A stretch of 63,459 nt of DNA from Candidatus Tidjanibacter gallistercoris (GCA_019114205.1 DXFY01000023.1:1-63459); one strand, 5' to 3'; counted from the first letter of the stretch, positions 32,416 through 41,482 are shown. A program made the numbers and translations. The notes: generated by a model from the letters alone, not told the origin.

Positions 32416-35013
32416 CTACGCCTTGACGAACGTATTTCTGAACTCACGGCCGTCCTCCAGCACGACGACCATCGTATAGATACCCGGCGCCAATCCGGAC
32501 ACGCCGTATTTCACGATATCCTTCATTTTCCCGCTCGTACCGAACGATACACCGTCCGCGCTTACCACCAGCCTCGCGGCTGCATCGTACACCCGCAGGT
32601 CGGCGTTTTTCCCGCCGCAGTCCTTTATTCCTACCAGCACATCGTCATGAACCGGATTCGGGAAAAGGTTCAACACGCCTTCGGCCAGCTCCGTTTCCTC
32701 CTCTTCGGGCGGTGTGGGCGGTGTCGGCGGATTCTCCTGCTCACGGTCTTCGAGTACGACCACGGCCATGTTCTTGGTGATGGACTCTCCCGCAAGGTCG
32801 GTCACCGTAACGGAAGCGTATGTAGAACCCTCCGTATAGCCTTCAAGAGTCATGACCGAACCGCTGACGGAGACTTTCACGACCACCGTGTCCCTGCTGG
32901 ATACGGCATAGGTAAGTTCATCGTCGGGCAGGTCGGGGTCGGTGAAATACTCGGTCAGCTCAACCGTAGCGGTGAACCGGTCTTCTCCCGTACCTTCAGG
33001 AAGCATTATCTTACTCAGGGGCTGCATAATTTCGGGCGGACGATTGACATGGTCTATCGTCCGGCCTGTGCCGGACACGTACTCCGACTCGTTTCCGAAA
33101 CGGTCCATCGCATTCGCTTCGAACAGATACGTCGTGGCGTCGGCAAGTTCCGTAACTTCGTACTCCAGCGTCTGCCCCGGCTCCACCCTGCACGGTACGA
33201 CGGCTTCCTCCCATCCTTCCGCATCGGCAGCCGTTCCTTCCGGCGCATAACGAATATTCACGTAGGAAATGCCCATGTCGTTTCCGTCCGTGGGTATCCC
33301 CAGCACCCGAACGGTCAGTTTCCCCTCTTTGGTCCCTTCCGCCACTTCGAGTGCGGAGGGCGCCGCAGGAGCCACTCCAGGGTTTTCGAGTTCTATCAGG
33401 GAAGCATCCACGAGACCTACCCCCAATCCCGCGGTTACGGTCGGAGTATCCTGCCATTCGCCCACATTGCGGTAGCTCCGCAGCAGAATGGTCTTCAGGT
33501 CTTCATTCGTGAAACCGGGCGCATCCGTACCGAAATGCGAAACGATGAGGGCCGCGATTCCGGACACATGCGGACATGCCATCGAAGTACCGCTGTGGTA
33601 CGTATAGGCGTTATCCAGTCCGGTACTGTACACCTGTCCCTGCTGGGTGAATTCGGTATCCTGCTCGCCTGCTCCGCCGGGGGCGAAGATATCGGCTCCG
33701 GTACCGTAGTTGGAGTAGCCCGCCTTCTTGTAATCGGGACGCATGGAGGTGACCGTTATCACCCTCGAATCGCTGGAGGGACATCCCACGGTGGGGCTGT
33801 ACTCGTTGCCGGCGGCGAATATGATGACGCCTCCCTTCATGGGCCCCGTCTGCGTATCGTTCACTCCGTCGCCATCGGCATCGGACATGCCCGCATTCTC
33901 GATGAAATAGTCGAATGCCACCGACATGTCTTCGGGCAGTATGTTGGTCATGGGGTAGTTCCAACTGTTCTGACTGATGACAGCTCCGTTGTCGGCAGCA
34001 TAAATATACCCCGTCGGGGTAGCCGTACCGTATCCCTCGTGGTCGTAAATCGCACAGGTCATAATCCGCGCCCCGTCGCCGTTGCCCGTACCGCCCGCGA
34101 TGCCGGAAACGCCGATACCGTTGTCGTTCACCGCAGCTATGGTACCCGCCACGTGTGTCCCGTGCTCGCCGGGTTCCACATACGAAGATTTCTTATAGAA
34201 GTCGTAACCGTGAATGTCGTCCGTGTAACCGTTCCCATCGTCGTCCTTGTATTCCGCACCGTTCAGTTCGGCTTCGTTCACCCACATGTTGGCACGCAGG
34301 TCTTCATGGTCGCTGAACACGCCGGTATCCATAACAGCCACGATGACCGACGGGTCGCCCGCACCGTACATTTCCCAAGCTTCGAACAGACCGATGTCGG
34401 CCCCCTCACGGGCCACCCTATCGCCCGCATCGTTAATCATCGAGCCGTCGTTGTCGTAATGCCACTGGAACGGAAGGCCGGGGTCGTTGAAAGGCATTTC
34501 TTCGGTACTTCCCGTCCACGCAAGTTCTCCGCCCTCTTCCGCCATTTCCGAAGGAAGCGGAAAGTCGGGACCGTCCAGCGCGACGATTCGGTATATCGGC
34601 TGCGCATGTTTCACGCCCGGCAGCGATGCGAACTCCTGCTCGGCGCGCGACACGGGCACCTCCTCTCCGAGCCTGATGTCGAACCACAGATGCAGTCCGT
34701 ATCTGCGGTGGCGTGCCTCGAAGCGGGGGTCGGTCGGAAACACCTGCCGTATCTCGGTGGCACCGAGGCTGGCGGCAAGTTCATCGAGAACCGGGTTGCC
34801 GGAGTCCGCTTCACCGCGTGTAAAGACGCCCGTACGAAGGGGCGACGACTCATCATCGAGCCTGATTCTTATCCAGCCGGGAACGACGAGCCGGTCATCG
34901 TAATCGCCGATGCCGTCCTCCTGCGCCGAAGCATCGGATACGGCGACATCCCTCACACACGACGCGAACACGACGGCCGCTGCAAGGGCCAACAGGTAAT
35001 AATACCGTTTCAT
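32416..35013 (-). CDS. Subtilase lipoprotein 5 of the array (S8 peptidase)
   Basis: 865 residues. Lipobox FASC with Cys19 followed by VRD instead of TRE/TKE. The propeptide signature is the most diverged (FPTDPRFEARHRRYGLHLWF). Triad Asp229 (AVMDTGVFSDHEDL), His284, Ser477 (SGTSMACPHVSG), Asn403. The C-terminal part has a fibronectin-III-like domain, one cadherin-like domain and a T9SS-like tail with LFPNPVHDDVLV, but the last residues are RNTFVKA. It is the first gene of the array in transcription order and the most distant paralogue. Confidence 0.9.
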   Translation of the reverse strand: MKRYYYLLALAAAVVFASCVRDVAVSDASAQEDGIGDYDDRLVVPGWIRIRLDDESSPLRTGVFTRGEADSGNPVLDELAASLGATEIRQVFPTDPRFEARHRRYGLHLWFDIRLGEEVPVSRAEQEFASLPGVKHAQPIYRIVALDGPDFPLPSEMAEEGGELAWTGSTEEMPFNDPGLPFQWHYDNDGSMINDAGDRVAREGADIGLFEAWEMYGAGDPSVIVAVMDTGVFSDHEDLRANMWVNEAELNGAEYKDDDGNGYTDDIHGYDFYKKSSYVEPGEHGTHVAGTIAAVNDNGIGVSGIAGGTGNGDGARIMTCAIYDHEGYGTATPTGYIYAADNGAVISQNSWNYPMTNILPEDMSVAFDYFIENAGMSDADGDGVNDTQTGPMKGGVIIFAAGNEYSPTVGCPSSDSRVITVTSMRPDYKKAGYSNYGTGADIFAPGGAGEQDTEFTQQGQVYSTGLDNAYTYHSGTSMACPHVSGIAALIVSHFGTDAPGFTNEDLKTILLRSYRNVGEWQDTPTVTAGLGVGLVDASLIELENPGVAPAAPSALEVAEGTKEGKLTVRVLGIPTDGNDMGISYVNIRYAPEGTAADAEGWEEAVVPCRVEPGQTLEYEVTELADATTYLFEANAMDRFGNESEYVSGTGRTIDHVNRPPEIMQPLSKIMLPEGTGEDRFTATVELTEYFTDPDLPDDELTYAVSSRDTVVVKVSVSGSVMTLEGYTEGSTYASVTVTDLAGESITKNMAVVVLEDREQENPPTPPTPPEEEETELAEGVLNLFPNPVHDDVLVGIKDCGGKNADLRVYDAAARLVVSADGVSFGTSGKMKDIVKYGVSGLAPGIYTMVVVLEDGREFRNTFVKA

Positions 35014-35409
35014 TCAGTACAAGATTACATTTTAAGGTTGTTTGCTTATCTCTCGCGCCGTCCCGACGGAACCATCCGTCCGACGGCTGTCTGCGAAAAT
35101 ATAAAAAATATACCACAATACCGTTTATCCCCCGCGACAAAATCGTCCGCTTTTCAAAATCGGCAGCAAACGGGTACGACGCATGCCCGTTTCCCCATAT
35201 ACCGGCAAACCGGTACGCCACCGAAGGACGCGCCCGGACACCGGACAGCTACGAGAACCTGTCCCGTCCCGGAACAGCGTATATCCGTTGCGGAAACGCA
35301 GCCCCCACAGGAATACCTTAATATTATTATGATTGGTACGGCCCGGCCGGAAAAGCGACAAGCGGGCCGCCGTACCGCAGGGAACGCTCCCGCATGTACG
35401 CCGCATACC
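35014..35409. other. Intergenic region upstream of subtilase 5
   Basis: About 400 bp without a supportable gene. Near 35090-35115 AT-rich sequence contains TATATTTT on the minus strand, a possible -7 element for subtilase 5. The remainder is GC-rich without visible content. Confidence 0.4.
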
Positions 35410-35429
35410 ACCGCTGCTTGCTTTAAGCG
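35410..35429 (-). terminator. Possible terminator of mqnD
   Basis: CCGCT (35410-35414) pairs with AGCGG (35425-35429), 26 bp after the stop; a second small hairpin (35433-35456) overlaps the stop codon. Weak. Confidence 0.3.
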
Positions 35430-35454
35430 GGCTTGAGGATGGTACAGGAAGTCC

Positions 35455-36267
35455 TCAGGCGCGGAAAAGTGCCTCGGCCGGCATGCCGAGGAGTTGCGCG
35501 GCTGCCGCAGCCCCCTGCGGGCCGATATCCAGCGAATAGTCGTTCACGAAAAGAGCGATATGGCGTTCAATCACTCCGGCATCCATTTCCTGCGCATGCT
35601 CCCGGACGAAGGGCAGCGAATCGGCCGGGTGCGCGAAGGCGTACTCGATGCTTCGGCGGAGCACCCGTTCCACCGCGGCCGCCGTCTCCTCCGGCAGGCT
35701 TCGGTCTGCGGCGATGACGCCCAGCGGCAGCGGCAGCCCCGTAGCCTTCTCCCACTCCGCGCCGAGGTCGGCCAGCAGAAAAAGGCCGTGACGGCGATAG
35801 ACGAAACGTCCCTCGTGTATCAATACCCCCGCATCGCACTCGCCCCGCTCGACGACGTGCGGAATATCGGAAAACAGGTAGGCCCGCTTGTCGGACAAAT
35901 GCGGAAAAAGGCGCTCCATGAGCAGGTTGGCCGTGGTATGCAAGCCCGGCACGGCAATGCGCATCGCGCTGTCGTCCGTCGCGGCATCTCCGTCTCCGGC
36001 TACCAGCAGCGGGCCGTTACCCCGCCCCAGCGCGCTCCCGCTGCGCAGGGCTGCATAACGCTCTGCCGCCTGCGGCATGACGGCATAACTCGCCTTGCTG
36101 ATTTGCGGGCGCTCCGCATCGTCGGCGAAAAGTCCCGCATTCAGTTCCTCGATATCCTTGAAAGCGACATCGAATTCCAGTCCTTCGGTGTCGATGCGCC
36201 CGTTGAGCATGGCATCGAACATGAACGTGTCGTTGGGACACGGCGATATGGCAAGCGATAATTTCAT
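35455..36267 (-). CDS. mqnD: 1,4-dihydroxy-6-naphthoate synthase (futalosine menaquinone pathway)
   Basis: 270 residues from ATG 36267, where the family signature begins (MKLSLAISPCPNDTFMFDA). The periplasmic-binding-protein-like fold and SPCPNDTF motif mark MqnD, which converts cyclic dehypoxanthinyl futalosine to dihydroxynaphthoate in the cytoplasm. Further conserved parts: KASYAVMPQ and PGLHTTANLL. It lies 67 bp after mqnB on the same strand and is likely co-transcribed. Confidence 0.92.
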   Translation of the reverse strand: MKLSLAISPCPNDTFMFDAMLNGRIDTEGLEFDVAFKDIEELNAGLFADDAERPQISKASYAVMPQAAERYAALRSGSALGRGNGPLLVAGDGDAATDDSAMRIAVPGLHTTANLLMERLFPHLSDKRAYLFSDIPHVVERGECDAGVLIHEGRFVYRRHGLFLLADLGAEWEKATGLPLPLGVIAADRSLPEETAAAVERVLRRSIEYAFAHPADSLPFVREHAQEMDAGVIERHIALFVNDYSLDIGPQGAAAAAQLLGMPAEALFRA

Positions 36268-36334
36268 AAACCGCACATTTTCAATATCCGTACAGCAGGC
36301 CCCGCGAGCGGTACCCGTCCGGTCGCTCCGGGTT

Positions 36335-36940
36335 TCAAAGCTGCGCACGCACGGCATCGACGAACCGCCGGACATCTTCCGCGAGCCGTTCGGCAGCCTC
36401 TTCTATCCGCCAGGCGCAGCGCTCTTCGCCGATGTAATTCGATATGCAGCGCAGCTCGGCGAACGGTACCCCCAACGCCCCGCATACCGCGAAGAAACCC
36501 GTACCCTCCATATTCTCGACGGATGCACCGGTAGCGGCACGCAGCGACGTCCCCGCGACACTGACCGTATCCGATTCCACGCTGCGGAACAGGGACGGCA
36601 CCGGAGTACGGTTTTCATACACGTTGCCGCGCACGTCGCTGCCGTCCACTGGCAGCGACACGAACGCTTCGCCGCGGCAGGCACCCACGTCGGCGGCATG
36701 CTCGCGCACCACCGCCACCGTCTCGCCCTTCGACAGTCCGCTCTCCGCACGTGCACCGGCAATACCGGCCAGCAGGATAAAGCCGGGCCGGTGCAGCAAG
36801 ACGGCCTCCGCCGTCCGCGCGGCGCACGCGACGGCCCCGATACCGCACAGCCATACGTCGGCAACGGCAGCATGCCGGAGCATGAACGGCTCCGCCTCGC
36901 TCCGCGTGGGGTACATTACGATTATCTTCCCTTCCATCAT
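36335..36940 (-). CDS. mqnB: Futalosine hydrolase
   Basis: 201 residues from ATG 36940 (the second ATG at 36937 is equally possible); the longer frame would start upstream of the promoter. The nucleosidase phosphorylase fold is shown by the short N-terminal strand, LCGIGAVACAARTAEA, LLAGIAGA and the substrate motif SVENMEGTGFF. The enzyme removes hypoxanthine from futalosine to give dehypoxanthine futalosine. Pairing with mqnD confirms the role over a methylthioadenosine nucleosidase. Confidence 0.88.
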   Translation of the reverse strand: MMEGKIIVMYPTRSEAEPFMLRHAAVADVWLCGIGAVACAARTAEAVLLHRPGFILLAGIAGARAESGLSKGETVAVVREHAADVGACRGEAFVSLPVDGSDVRGNVYENRTPVPSLFRSVESDTVSVAGTSLRAATGASVENMEGTGFFAVCGALGVPFAELRCISNYIGEERCAWRIEEAAERLAEDVRRFVDAVRAQL

Positions 36941-36961
36941 TAAGCACGACATCTGCGGAAA

Positions 36962-36993
36962 CAAAGATAAGGAAAGGTAAGGGCAGCGACAAA
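36962..36993 (-). promoter_or_regulatory. Promoter of mqnB-mqnD, inside the repeat
   Basis: Minus strand: -33 TTTG (36990-36993), 20 nt, -7 TATCTTTG (36962-36969), the same geometry as the repeat-borne promoters at 18616 and 41428. Confidence 0.75.
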
Positions 36994-37110
36994 GGAAAAA
37001 GAAGTTTTCGACTTTGTCTGTGCCGAACCGCACCTTATCCAAAAGAGGGCAAATGTGCAGGCAACGGCAAAGAAAAAGAAGTTTTCAAAGCCTCTTTCGC
37101 CGGACTGCCT
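36962..37110 (-). repeat. Dispersed promoter-bearing repeat, copy 2 (two tandem units)
   Basis: Read on the minus strand, two diverged units lie in tandem, about 77 bp apart (GAAAACTTC at 37001-37009 and 37078-37086). They share the ordered blocks GGTGCGG, GAAAACTTC, CTTTG and the TATCTTTG end with the copies at 18556 and 41285. Only the gene-proximal unit keeps a perfect promoter. Confidence 0.65.
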
Positions 37111-37397
37111 GTCGGTCTTGTCCGAAAGCGAACGCATTCAATCGTTCGGACGGCCGCCCGCACAACCCCGCAGCAGGCCTCCCCTCTGTCGGTGTCACCC
37201 GGCACCGACGAAGCAGCAGCTCCGGACTCCCTCCACCGCACGGTCTTCGAACCGTACAGACAACCGTTTTCCGACAGTCGGAGTCCGCTCCGTGCCTCTC
37301 CCGCAGCCTGCGTTCCGACAACCGGATGCACACGAACCCCGGACGGAAGCATCCGTATTTTTAATATTCAGGCGGTCGGAATCCCGGCGATTATGAC
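37111..37397. other. Spacer between mqnB promoter and rnpB
   Basis: About 290 bp, divergent promoters at both ends, no gene seen between them. Confidence 0.4.
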
Positions 37398-37405
37398 TAC
37401 TTTTG
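37398..37405 (+). promoter_or_regulatory. Promoter -7 element of rnpB
   Basis: TACTTTTG matches TAnnTTTG; the mature RNA would start about 6-7 nt downstream. Confidence 0.65.
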
Positions 37406-37410
37406 CGGCA

Positions 37411-37793
37411 CGGAGAGCCTGCCGCGACGTTCCGCCGCTGCCCCGCGAGGGGGAGAGGAAAGTCCGGGCAACGCAGAGCGCCGCACTACCTAACGGGTAG
37501 ATGTCCGTGAGGGCACAGCAAGGTAACAGAGAACGACCGCCCCGAAAGGGGTAAGGGTGAAAAGGCGGGGTAAGAGCCCACCGCCCGCCGTGGCGACACG
37601 CGGGGCCGTACCGCTTGCGGGTTGCAAGGCCATGTATACCGGCATTCAAGGGTTGCTCGCCCGCTGCCGGGGGGTAGGCCGCTTTAGCCTGCGGGAGACT
37701 GCGGGCATAGATAAATGGCGGAAACGTGCCGCAGTGCGAGCTGCGGTACGCACAGAACCCGGCTTACAGACGCATGCGGGTCTCTCCTTTTTT
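37411..37793 (+). ncRNA. rnpB: RNase P RNA, bacterial class A
   Basis: Conserved core elements are present in order: GAGGAAAGTCCGGGC near the 5' end, ACAGAGAACGACCGCC, GGGTGAAAAGGCGGGGTAAG, then AGTGCGAGCTGCGG and CACAGAACCCGGCTTACA near the 3' end. The terminal helix P1 pairs GGAGAG with CTCTCC, and the 3' end runs into TTTTTT. Total length about 380 nt is usual. It is the catalytic RNA that trims tRNA 5' ends. The ends are given to within a few bases. Confidence 0.93.
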
Positions 37794-37920
37794 ACGAATC
37801 CGCAACGGCCTGCCGGCAGGCCGCGGAACGGAATGCCCTGCTCCGCCGCACCGAATCCGCAAGAGCACGTTACCTCCCGTCCCCGGCACGCGGCCGCACG
37901 TCATAAGCTCCGCCCCGAAC

Positions 37921-39138
37921 ATGACATTACAGCATACGGTAAGCATTTCCGATTTCGACTATCTGCTGCCCGACGAACGCATCGCGCGTTTTCCGGCCGA
38001 CGAACGCGACGCCTCGCGGCTGCTCGTTTACCGCGCAGGCACGCTGACCGAGACTCGTTTCCGAGACATAGGCGGCGAACTCCCCGCGGATACCACGCTC
38101 GTGTTCAACAACACGCGGGTAATCCGCGCACGCATCGTCATGCACAAACCCAGCGGCGCACGCATCGAGGTGTTCTGCCTCGAACCCCACGAACCGGCCG
38201 ACTACGAACGTGCCTTCGCCACCCGGCACACATGCCGCTGGCAGTGCATCGTCGGCAACCTCAAGAAATGGAAGGAAGGCCCGCTCGCCGTCGACTTCGA
38301 CTGTGCAGGGACTCCGTGCCGGGTACAGGCGTGGCGCGAAGGCAGTGCAGGCAACGCACACATCGTCCGCTTCGAATGGGATGCGGAGATGAGCTTCGGC
38401 CAACTGCTCGAACATCTCGGCCGCATCCCCATCCCTCCCTACCTCGGCCGCGAGAGCGAGGCAATCGACGACATCCGCTATCAGACCGTCTATTCGCGGC
38501 TGGAAGGCTCGGTGGCCGCTCCGACAGCCGGGCTGCACTTCACTCCGGAACTCATCGACGGACTGTGCTCAGCGGGGATTCGTACCGAAGAGGTAACGCT
38601 GCATGTCGGTGCGGGCACCTTCCTGCCCGTGAAGACCGACGACCCCACGCTGCATGCCATGCACACGGAACATTTCGAGGTAACGGCCGACACGGTGCGG
38701 CATTTGGCCGATACGGCAGCCGGCGGACGCATCGTGGCGGTGGGTACCACTTCGGTGCGCACGCTCGAATCGCTGCCCGTACTCGGCTGGCGGACGCTCC
38801 GCGAAGGGGCGCCGCATGCGGAACGGCCCGTGGGACAGTGGGAGGCTTACGACATCCCGGCCGACGCCGACGGTGCACGGCTGCTCGACGCACTCGCCTG
38901 CCACATGGAGCGCACCGGAATAGAGCGCCTGCATGCCGCCACGCAAATCATGATTATGCCCGGCTTCACGTACCGGCTCACGAAAGGAATGGTGACCAAC
39001 TTCCATCAGCCCAAGAGCACGCTCCTGCTGCTGGTATCGGCCTTCATCGGCGACGACTGGCGGCGGCTGTACGACCACGCCCTCACTCACGGCTTCCGTT
39101 TTCTCAGCTACGGCGACAGCTCGCTGCTGCTGCCCTGA
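37921..39138 (+). CDS. queA: tRNA preQ1(34) S-adenosylmethionine ribosyltransferase-isomerase
   Basis: 405 residues from ATG 37921. Family features: FDYLLPDERIARFPADERD at the start, FNNTRVIRARI, SAVAAPTAGLHF-type block (SVAAPTAGLHFTPEL), HVGAGTFLPVK, GTTSVRTLES and FHQPKSTLLLLVSAF near the end. It transfers the ribosyl group of SAM to preQ1 in tRNA, the penultimate step of queuosine synthesis. An insert of about 20 residues after residue 100 is typical of the Bacteroidota form. It follows rnpB and is 25 bp upstream of the YgiQ gene. Confidence 0.95.
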   Translation: MTLQHTVSISDFDYLLPDERIARFPADERDASRLLVYRAGTLTETRFRDIGGELPADTTLVFNNTRVIRARIVMHKPSGARIEVFCLEPHEPADYERAFATRHTCRWQCIVGNLKKWKEGPLAVDFDCAGTPCRVQAWREGSAGNAHIVRFEWDAEMSFGQLLEHLGRIPIPPYLGRESEAIDDIRYQTVYSRLEGSVAAPTAGLHFTPELIDGLCSAGIRTEEVTLHVGAGTFLPVKTDDPTLHAMHTEHFEVTADTVRHLADTAAGGRIVAVGTTSVRTLESLPVLGWRTLREGAPHAERPVGQWEAYDIPADADGARLLDALACHMERTGIERLHAATQIMIMPGFTYRLTKGMVTNFHQPKSTLLLLVSAFIGDDWRRLYDHALTHGFRFLSYGDSSLLLP

Positions 39139-39163
39139 ACCTTTTTCGCAAACGCACCCGACC

Positions 39164-41185
39164 ATGGCCCGGAACCACACGACACACTCCCCTGCGGAAT
39201 GGCTGCCCACCTCCGCCAGAGAGGTCGAAGCGCTCGGCTGGGACTGCCTGGACGTCATCCTCTTCTCCGGCGACGCCTACATCGACCATCCCGCCTTCGG
39301 TGCGGCGGTCATCGGCCGGCTGCTGCTGGCCGAAGGGTATCGGGTGGCCATCGTGCCGCAACCGAACTGGCGCGACGACCTGCGCGACTTCCGCAAGCTG
39401 GGCAAGCCGCGGCTCTTTTTCGGCGTGTCGGCCGGGAGCATGGACTCGATGGTGAACCACTACACTGCCAACCTGCGGCTGCGCAGCGACGACGCCTACA
39501 CACCGGGCGGACGGGCGGGCTTCCGTCCCGACCGCGCCGTGACGGTCTATACCCGCATCCTCAAAGCGCTCTGGCCGAATACCCCCGTGGTGATAGGGGG
39601 CATCGAAGCGTCGCTGCGGCGCCTGACACATTACGACTATTGGAGCGACTCGCTGAAACCCTCCGTGCTCATCGACAGCGGCGCCGACCTGCTCATGTAC
39701 GGCATGGGGGACAAATCCATCATCGACGTGGCGCGGGCGCTGCGGAACGGTTTCAACGCCAAGCTGCTGCGCCGCCTCCCGCAGGTAGCCTTCATCGCCG
39801 ACGACGCCTATGTGGCACGGCTCGATGCACAGACGACCTTCCGGCTGCACTCTTTCGAGGAGTGCGTGGCCGACAAACGCGCCTTCGGCGAGAACTTCGT
39901 ACGCATCGAGACCGAGAGCAACCGCCTGCGGCAGGAGCACGTGCTGCTCGAAAAGACCGGCGACCGATGGGTGGTGGTCAATCCCCCCTACCCGACGCTG
40001 ACGGAAGCGGAGCTGGACCGCAGCTTCGACCTGCCCTACACGCGCCTGCCCCATCCGCGCTACGACGGCAAGGGGGATATTCCCGCCTACGAGATGATTA
40101 AACACTCGGTCAACATCCACCGCGGCTGCTTCGGCGGGTGCAGCTTCTGCACCATCTCCGCCCATCAGGGCAAGTTCATCTCCTCGCGCAGCGAGCGCTC
40201 CATACTCGCCGAAGTGGAAAAGGTGGTCGGCATGGAGAGTTTCAGGGGCTATCTTTCCGACATCGGCGGGCCTTCTGCCAACATGTACGGCATGGGGGGC
40301 CGCGACACGTCGCTGTGCAGCCGATGCACGCGCCCCTCCTGCCTGCACCCGAAACCCTGCCCGAACCTCGACAACAGCCACGCCCGCCTGCTGGAGCTCT
40401 ACCGGAAGGTGTCTGCGGTGAAAGGCGTCCGGAAGGCATTCATCGGCAGCGGTATCCGCTACGACCTTTTCGACCGCAGCGACGGCGGGGCCTACCTGCG
40501 CGAGGTGGTCGTGAACCACACCTCCGGCCGGCTCAAAGTGGCCCCGGAGCATACCGAAGAGGCGGTACTGCGGTTGATGCGCAAACCGTCGTTCGCGCTG
40601 TTCCGCGAGCTGAACGAGCAGTTCAACGACATCTGCCGCCGCGAAGGGCTCCGATACCAGCTCATCCCCTATTTCATATCGAGCCATCCGGGATGTACGG
40701 AAGCCGACATGGAGCGGCTCTCCGAAATCACGCGCTCCCTGCACTTCCGGCTGGAACAGGTACAGGACCTTACCCCCACCCCGATGACGCTCAGTTCGGT
40801 GATGTTCTATACGGAAACCGACCCCTACACGGGCCGGCCGCTCTACGTAGCGAAAAACCAGGACGAGAAACGGCGCCAGAAAAGTTATTTCTTCCGCAAC
40901 GCCGACGGCAGTCTGCGCGGCGAACGGACGGCACCCCGCAGCGGAAAAGAAACGTACCGTCCCCCGAAAGGCCGCACGCACGGAAACGCCTCCGAAAGGC
41001 CGCGACAACCGGACGCACCGCACGCTCCGAAACAACCGCGGAACAGAGACACCGCACAGGCCGTCCGCCGTGCTTTCGAACATGCCGGAACTGCGGCGGG
41101 CAAGGAACCGGCAGCTGCCGGACGCAGCCGTAACCCCGCCGCACCCCGCTCCGCAGGCGCGAAGAAGCCCGGCAGACGGCGGTAA
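39164..41185 (+). CDS. YgiQ-family radical SAM protein
   Basis: 673 residues. An N-terminal YgiQ domain (WLPTSAREVEALGWD, DAYIDHPAFG) precedes the radical SAM core with the CxxxCxxC motif in RGCFGGCSFC (about residue 320), and a Cys-rich insert CSRCTRPSCLHPKPCPN at about 385. The last about 80 residues are basic, rich in Pro, Arg, Lys and Ala and likely disordered. The biochemical role of YgiQ is not established. It directly follows queA, which may point to RNA modification, but this is weak. Confidence 0.9.
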   Translation: MARNHTTHSPAEWLPTSAREVEALGWDCLDVILFSGDAYIDHPAFGAAVIGRLLLAEGYRVAIVPQPNWRDDLRDFRKLGKPRLFFGVSAGSMDSMVNHYTANLRLRSDDAYTPGGRAGFRPDRAVTVYTRILKALWPNTPVVIGGIEASLRRLTHYDYWSDSLKPSVLIDSGADLLMYGMGDKSIIDVARALRNGFNAKLLRRLPQVAFIADDAYVARLDAQTTFRLHSFEECVADKRAFGENFVRIETESNRLRQEHVLLEKTGDRWVVVNPPYPTLTEAELDRSFDLPYTRLPHPRYDGKGDIPAYEMIKHSVNIHRGCFGGCSFCTISAHQGKFISSRSERSILAEVEKVVGMESFRGYLSDIGGPSANMYGMGGRDTSLCSRCTRPSCLHPKPCPNLDNSHARLLELYRKVSAVKGVRKAFIGSGIRYDLFDRSDGGAYLREVVVNHTSGRLKVAPEHTEEAVLRLMRKPSFALFRELNEQFNDICRREGLRYQLIPYFISSHPGCTEADMERLSEITRSLHFRLEQVQDLTPTPMTLSSVMFYTETDPYTGRPLYVAKNQDEKRRQKSYFFRNADGSLRGERTAPRSGKETYRPPKGRTHGNASERPRQPDAPHAPKQPRNRDTAQAVRRAFEHAGTAAGKEPAAAGRSRNPAAPRSAGAKKPGRRR

Positions 41186-41284
41186 GCCGCAGACACCTCG
41201 CCGACCGCATGCCGTGCGCTCCCACCCCGGAGGACTCCGGCAACATCCGGACGGGAAAATGCGACCGATGCCCGCCCTTTTCCG

Positions 41285-41459
41285 TATCTTTAAAGAGGAT
41301 AGGATTCGCTCGGAAAAAGCAATGCTGAAAACTTCGTTTTCCTTTTGCCGCCTGCGCTCGCCTTTCGCTATCTTTACAGAAGACAGGATGCGGCTCGGCA
41401 AAGGCAAAGCTGAAAACTTCGTTTTCCTTTGCCTCTGCGCTCGCCTTTCACTATCTTTA
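41285..41459 (+). repeat. Dispersed promoter-bearing repeat, copy 3 (two tandem units)
   Basis: Three -7-like blocks TATCTTT at 41285, 41369 and 41452 delimit two tandem units of 84 and 83 bp. Each unit has GAAAACTTCGTTTTCC (a GAAAAC/GTTTTC palindrome), then CTGCGCTCGCCTTTC and the -7 box. The second unit matches the 18556 copy closely. The array ends 24 bp before dnaB. Confidence 0.8.
41428..41459 (+). promoter_or_regulatory. Promoter of dnaB, inside the repeat
   Basis: -33 TTTG (41428-41431), 20 nt, -7 TATCTTTA (41452-41459). The tandem unit upstream carries a second potential promoter at 41369. Confidence 0.7.
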
Positions 41460-41482
41460 CCATCCGATTCCACGGATATTCT

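Noticed and set aside
31879-35436. Plus-strand open frame of 1185 codons opposite subtilase 5 and the orphan propeptide
   Set aside because: Antisense shadow of a conserved gene; no start context and no domain.
41285-41459. Tandem repeats considered as a CRISPR array
   Set aside because: Units of about 84 bp are contiguous, without unique spacers, no cas genes are near, and similar units occur elsewhere in front of genes.
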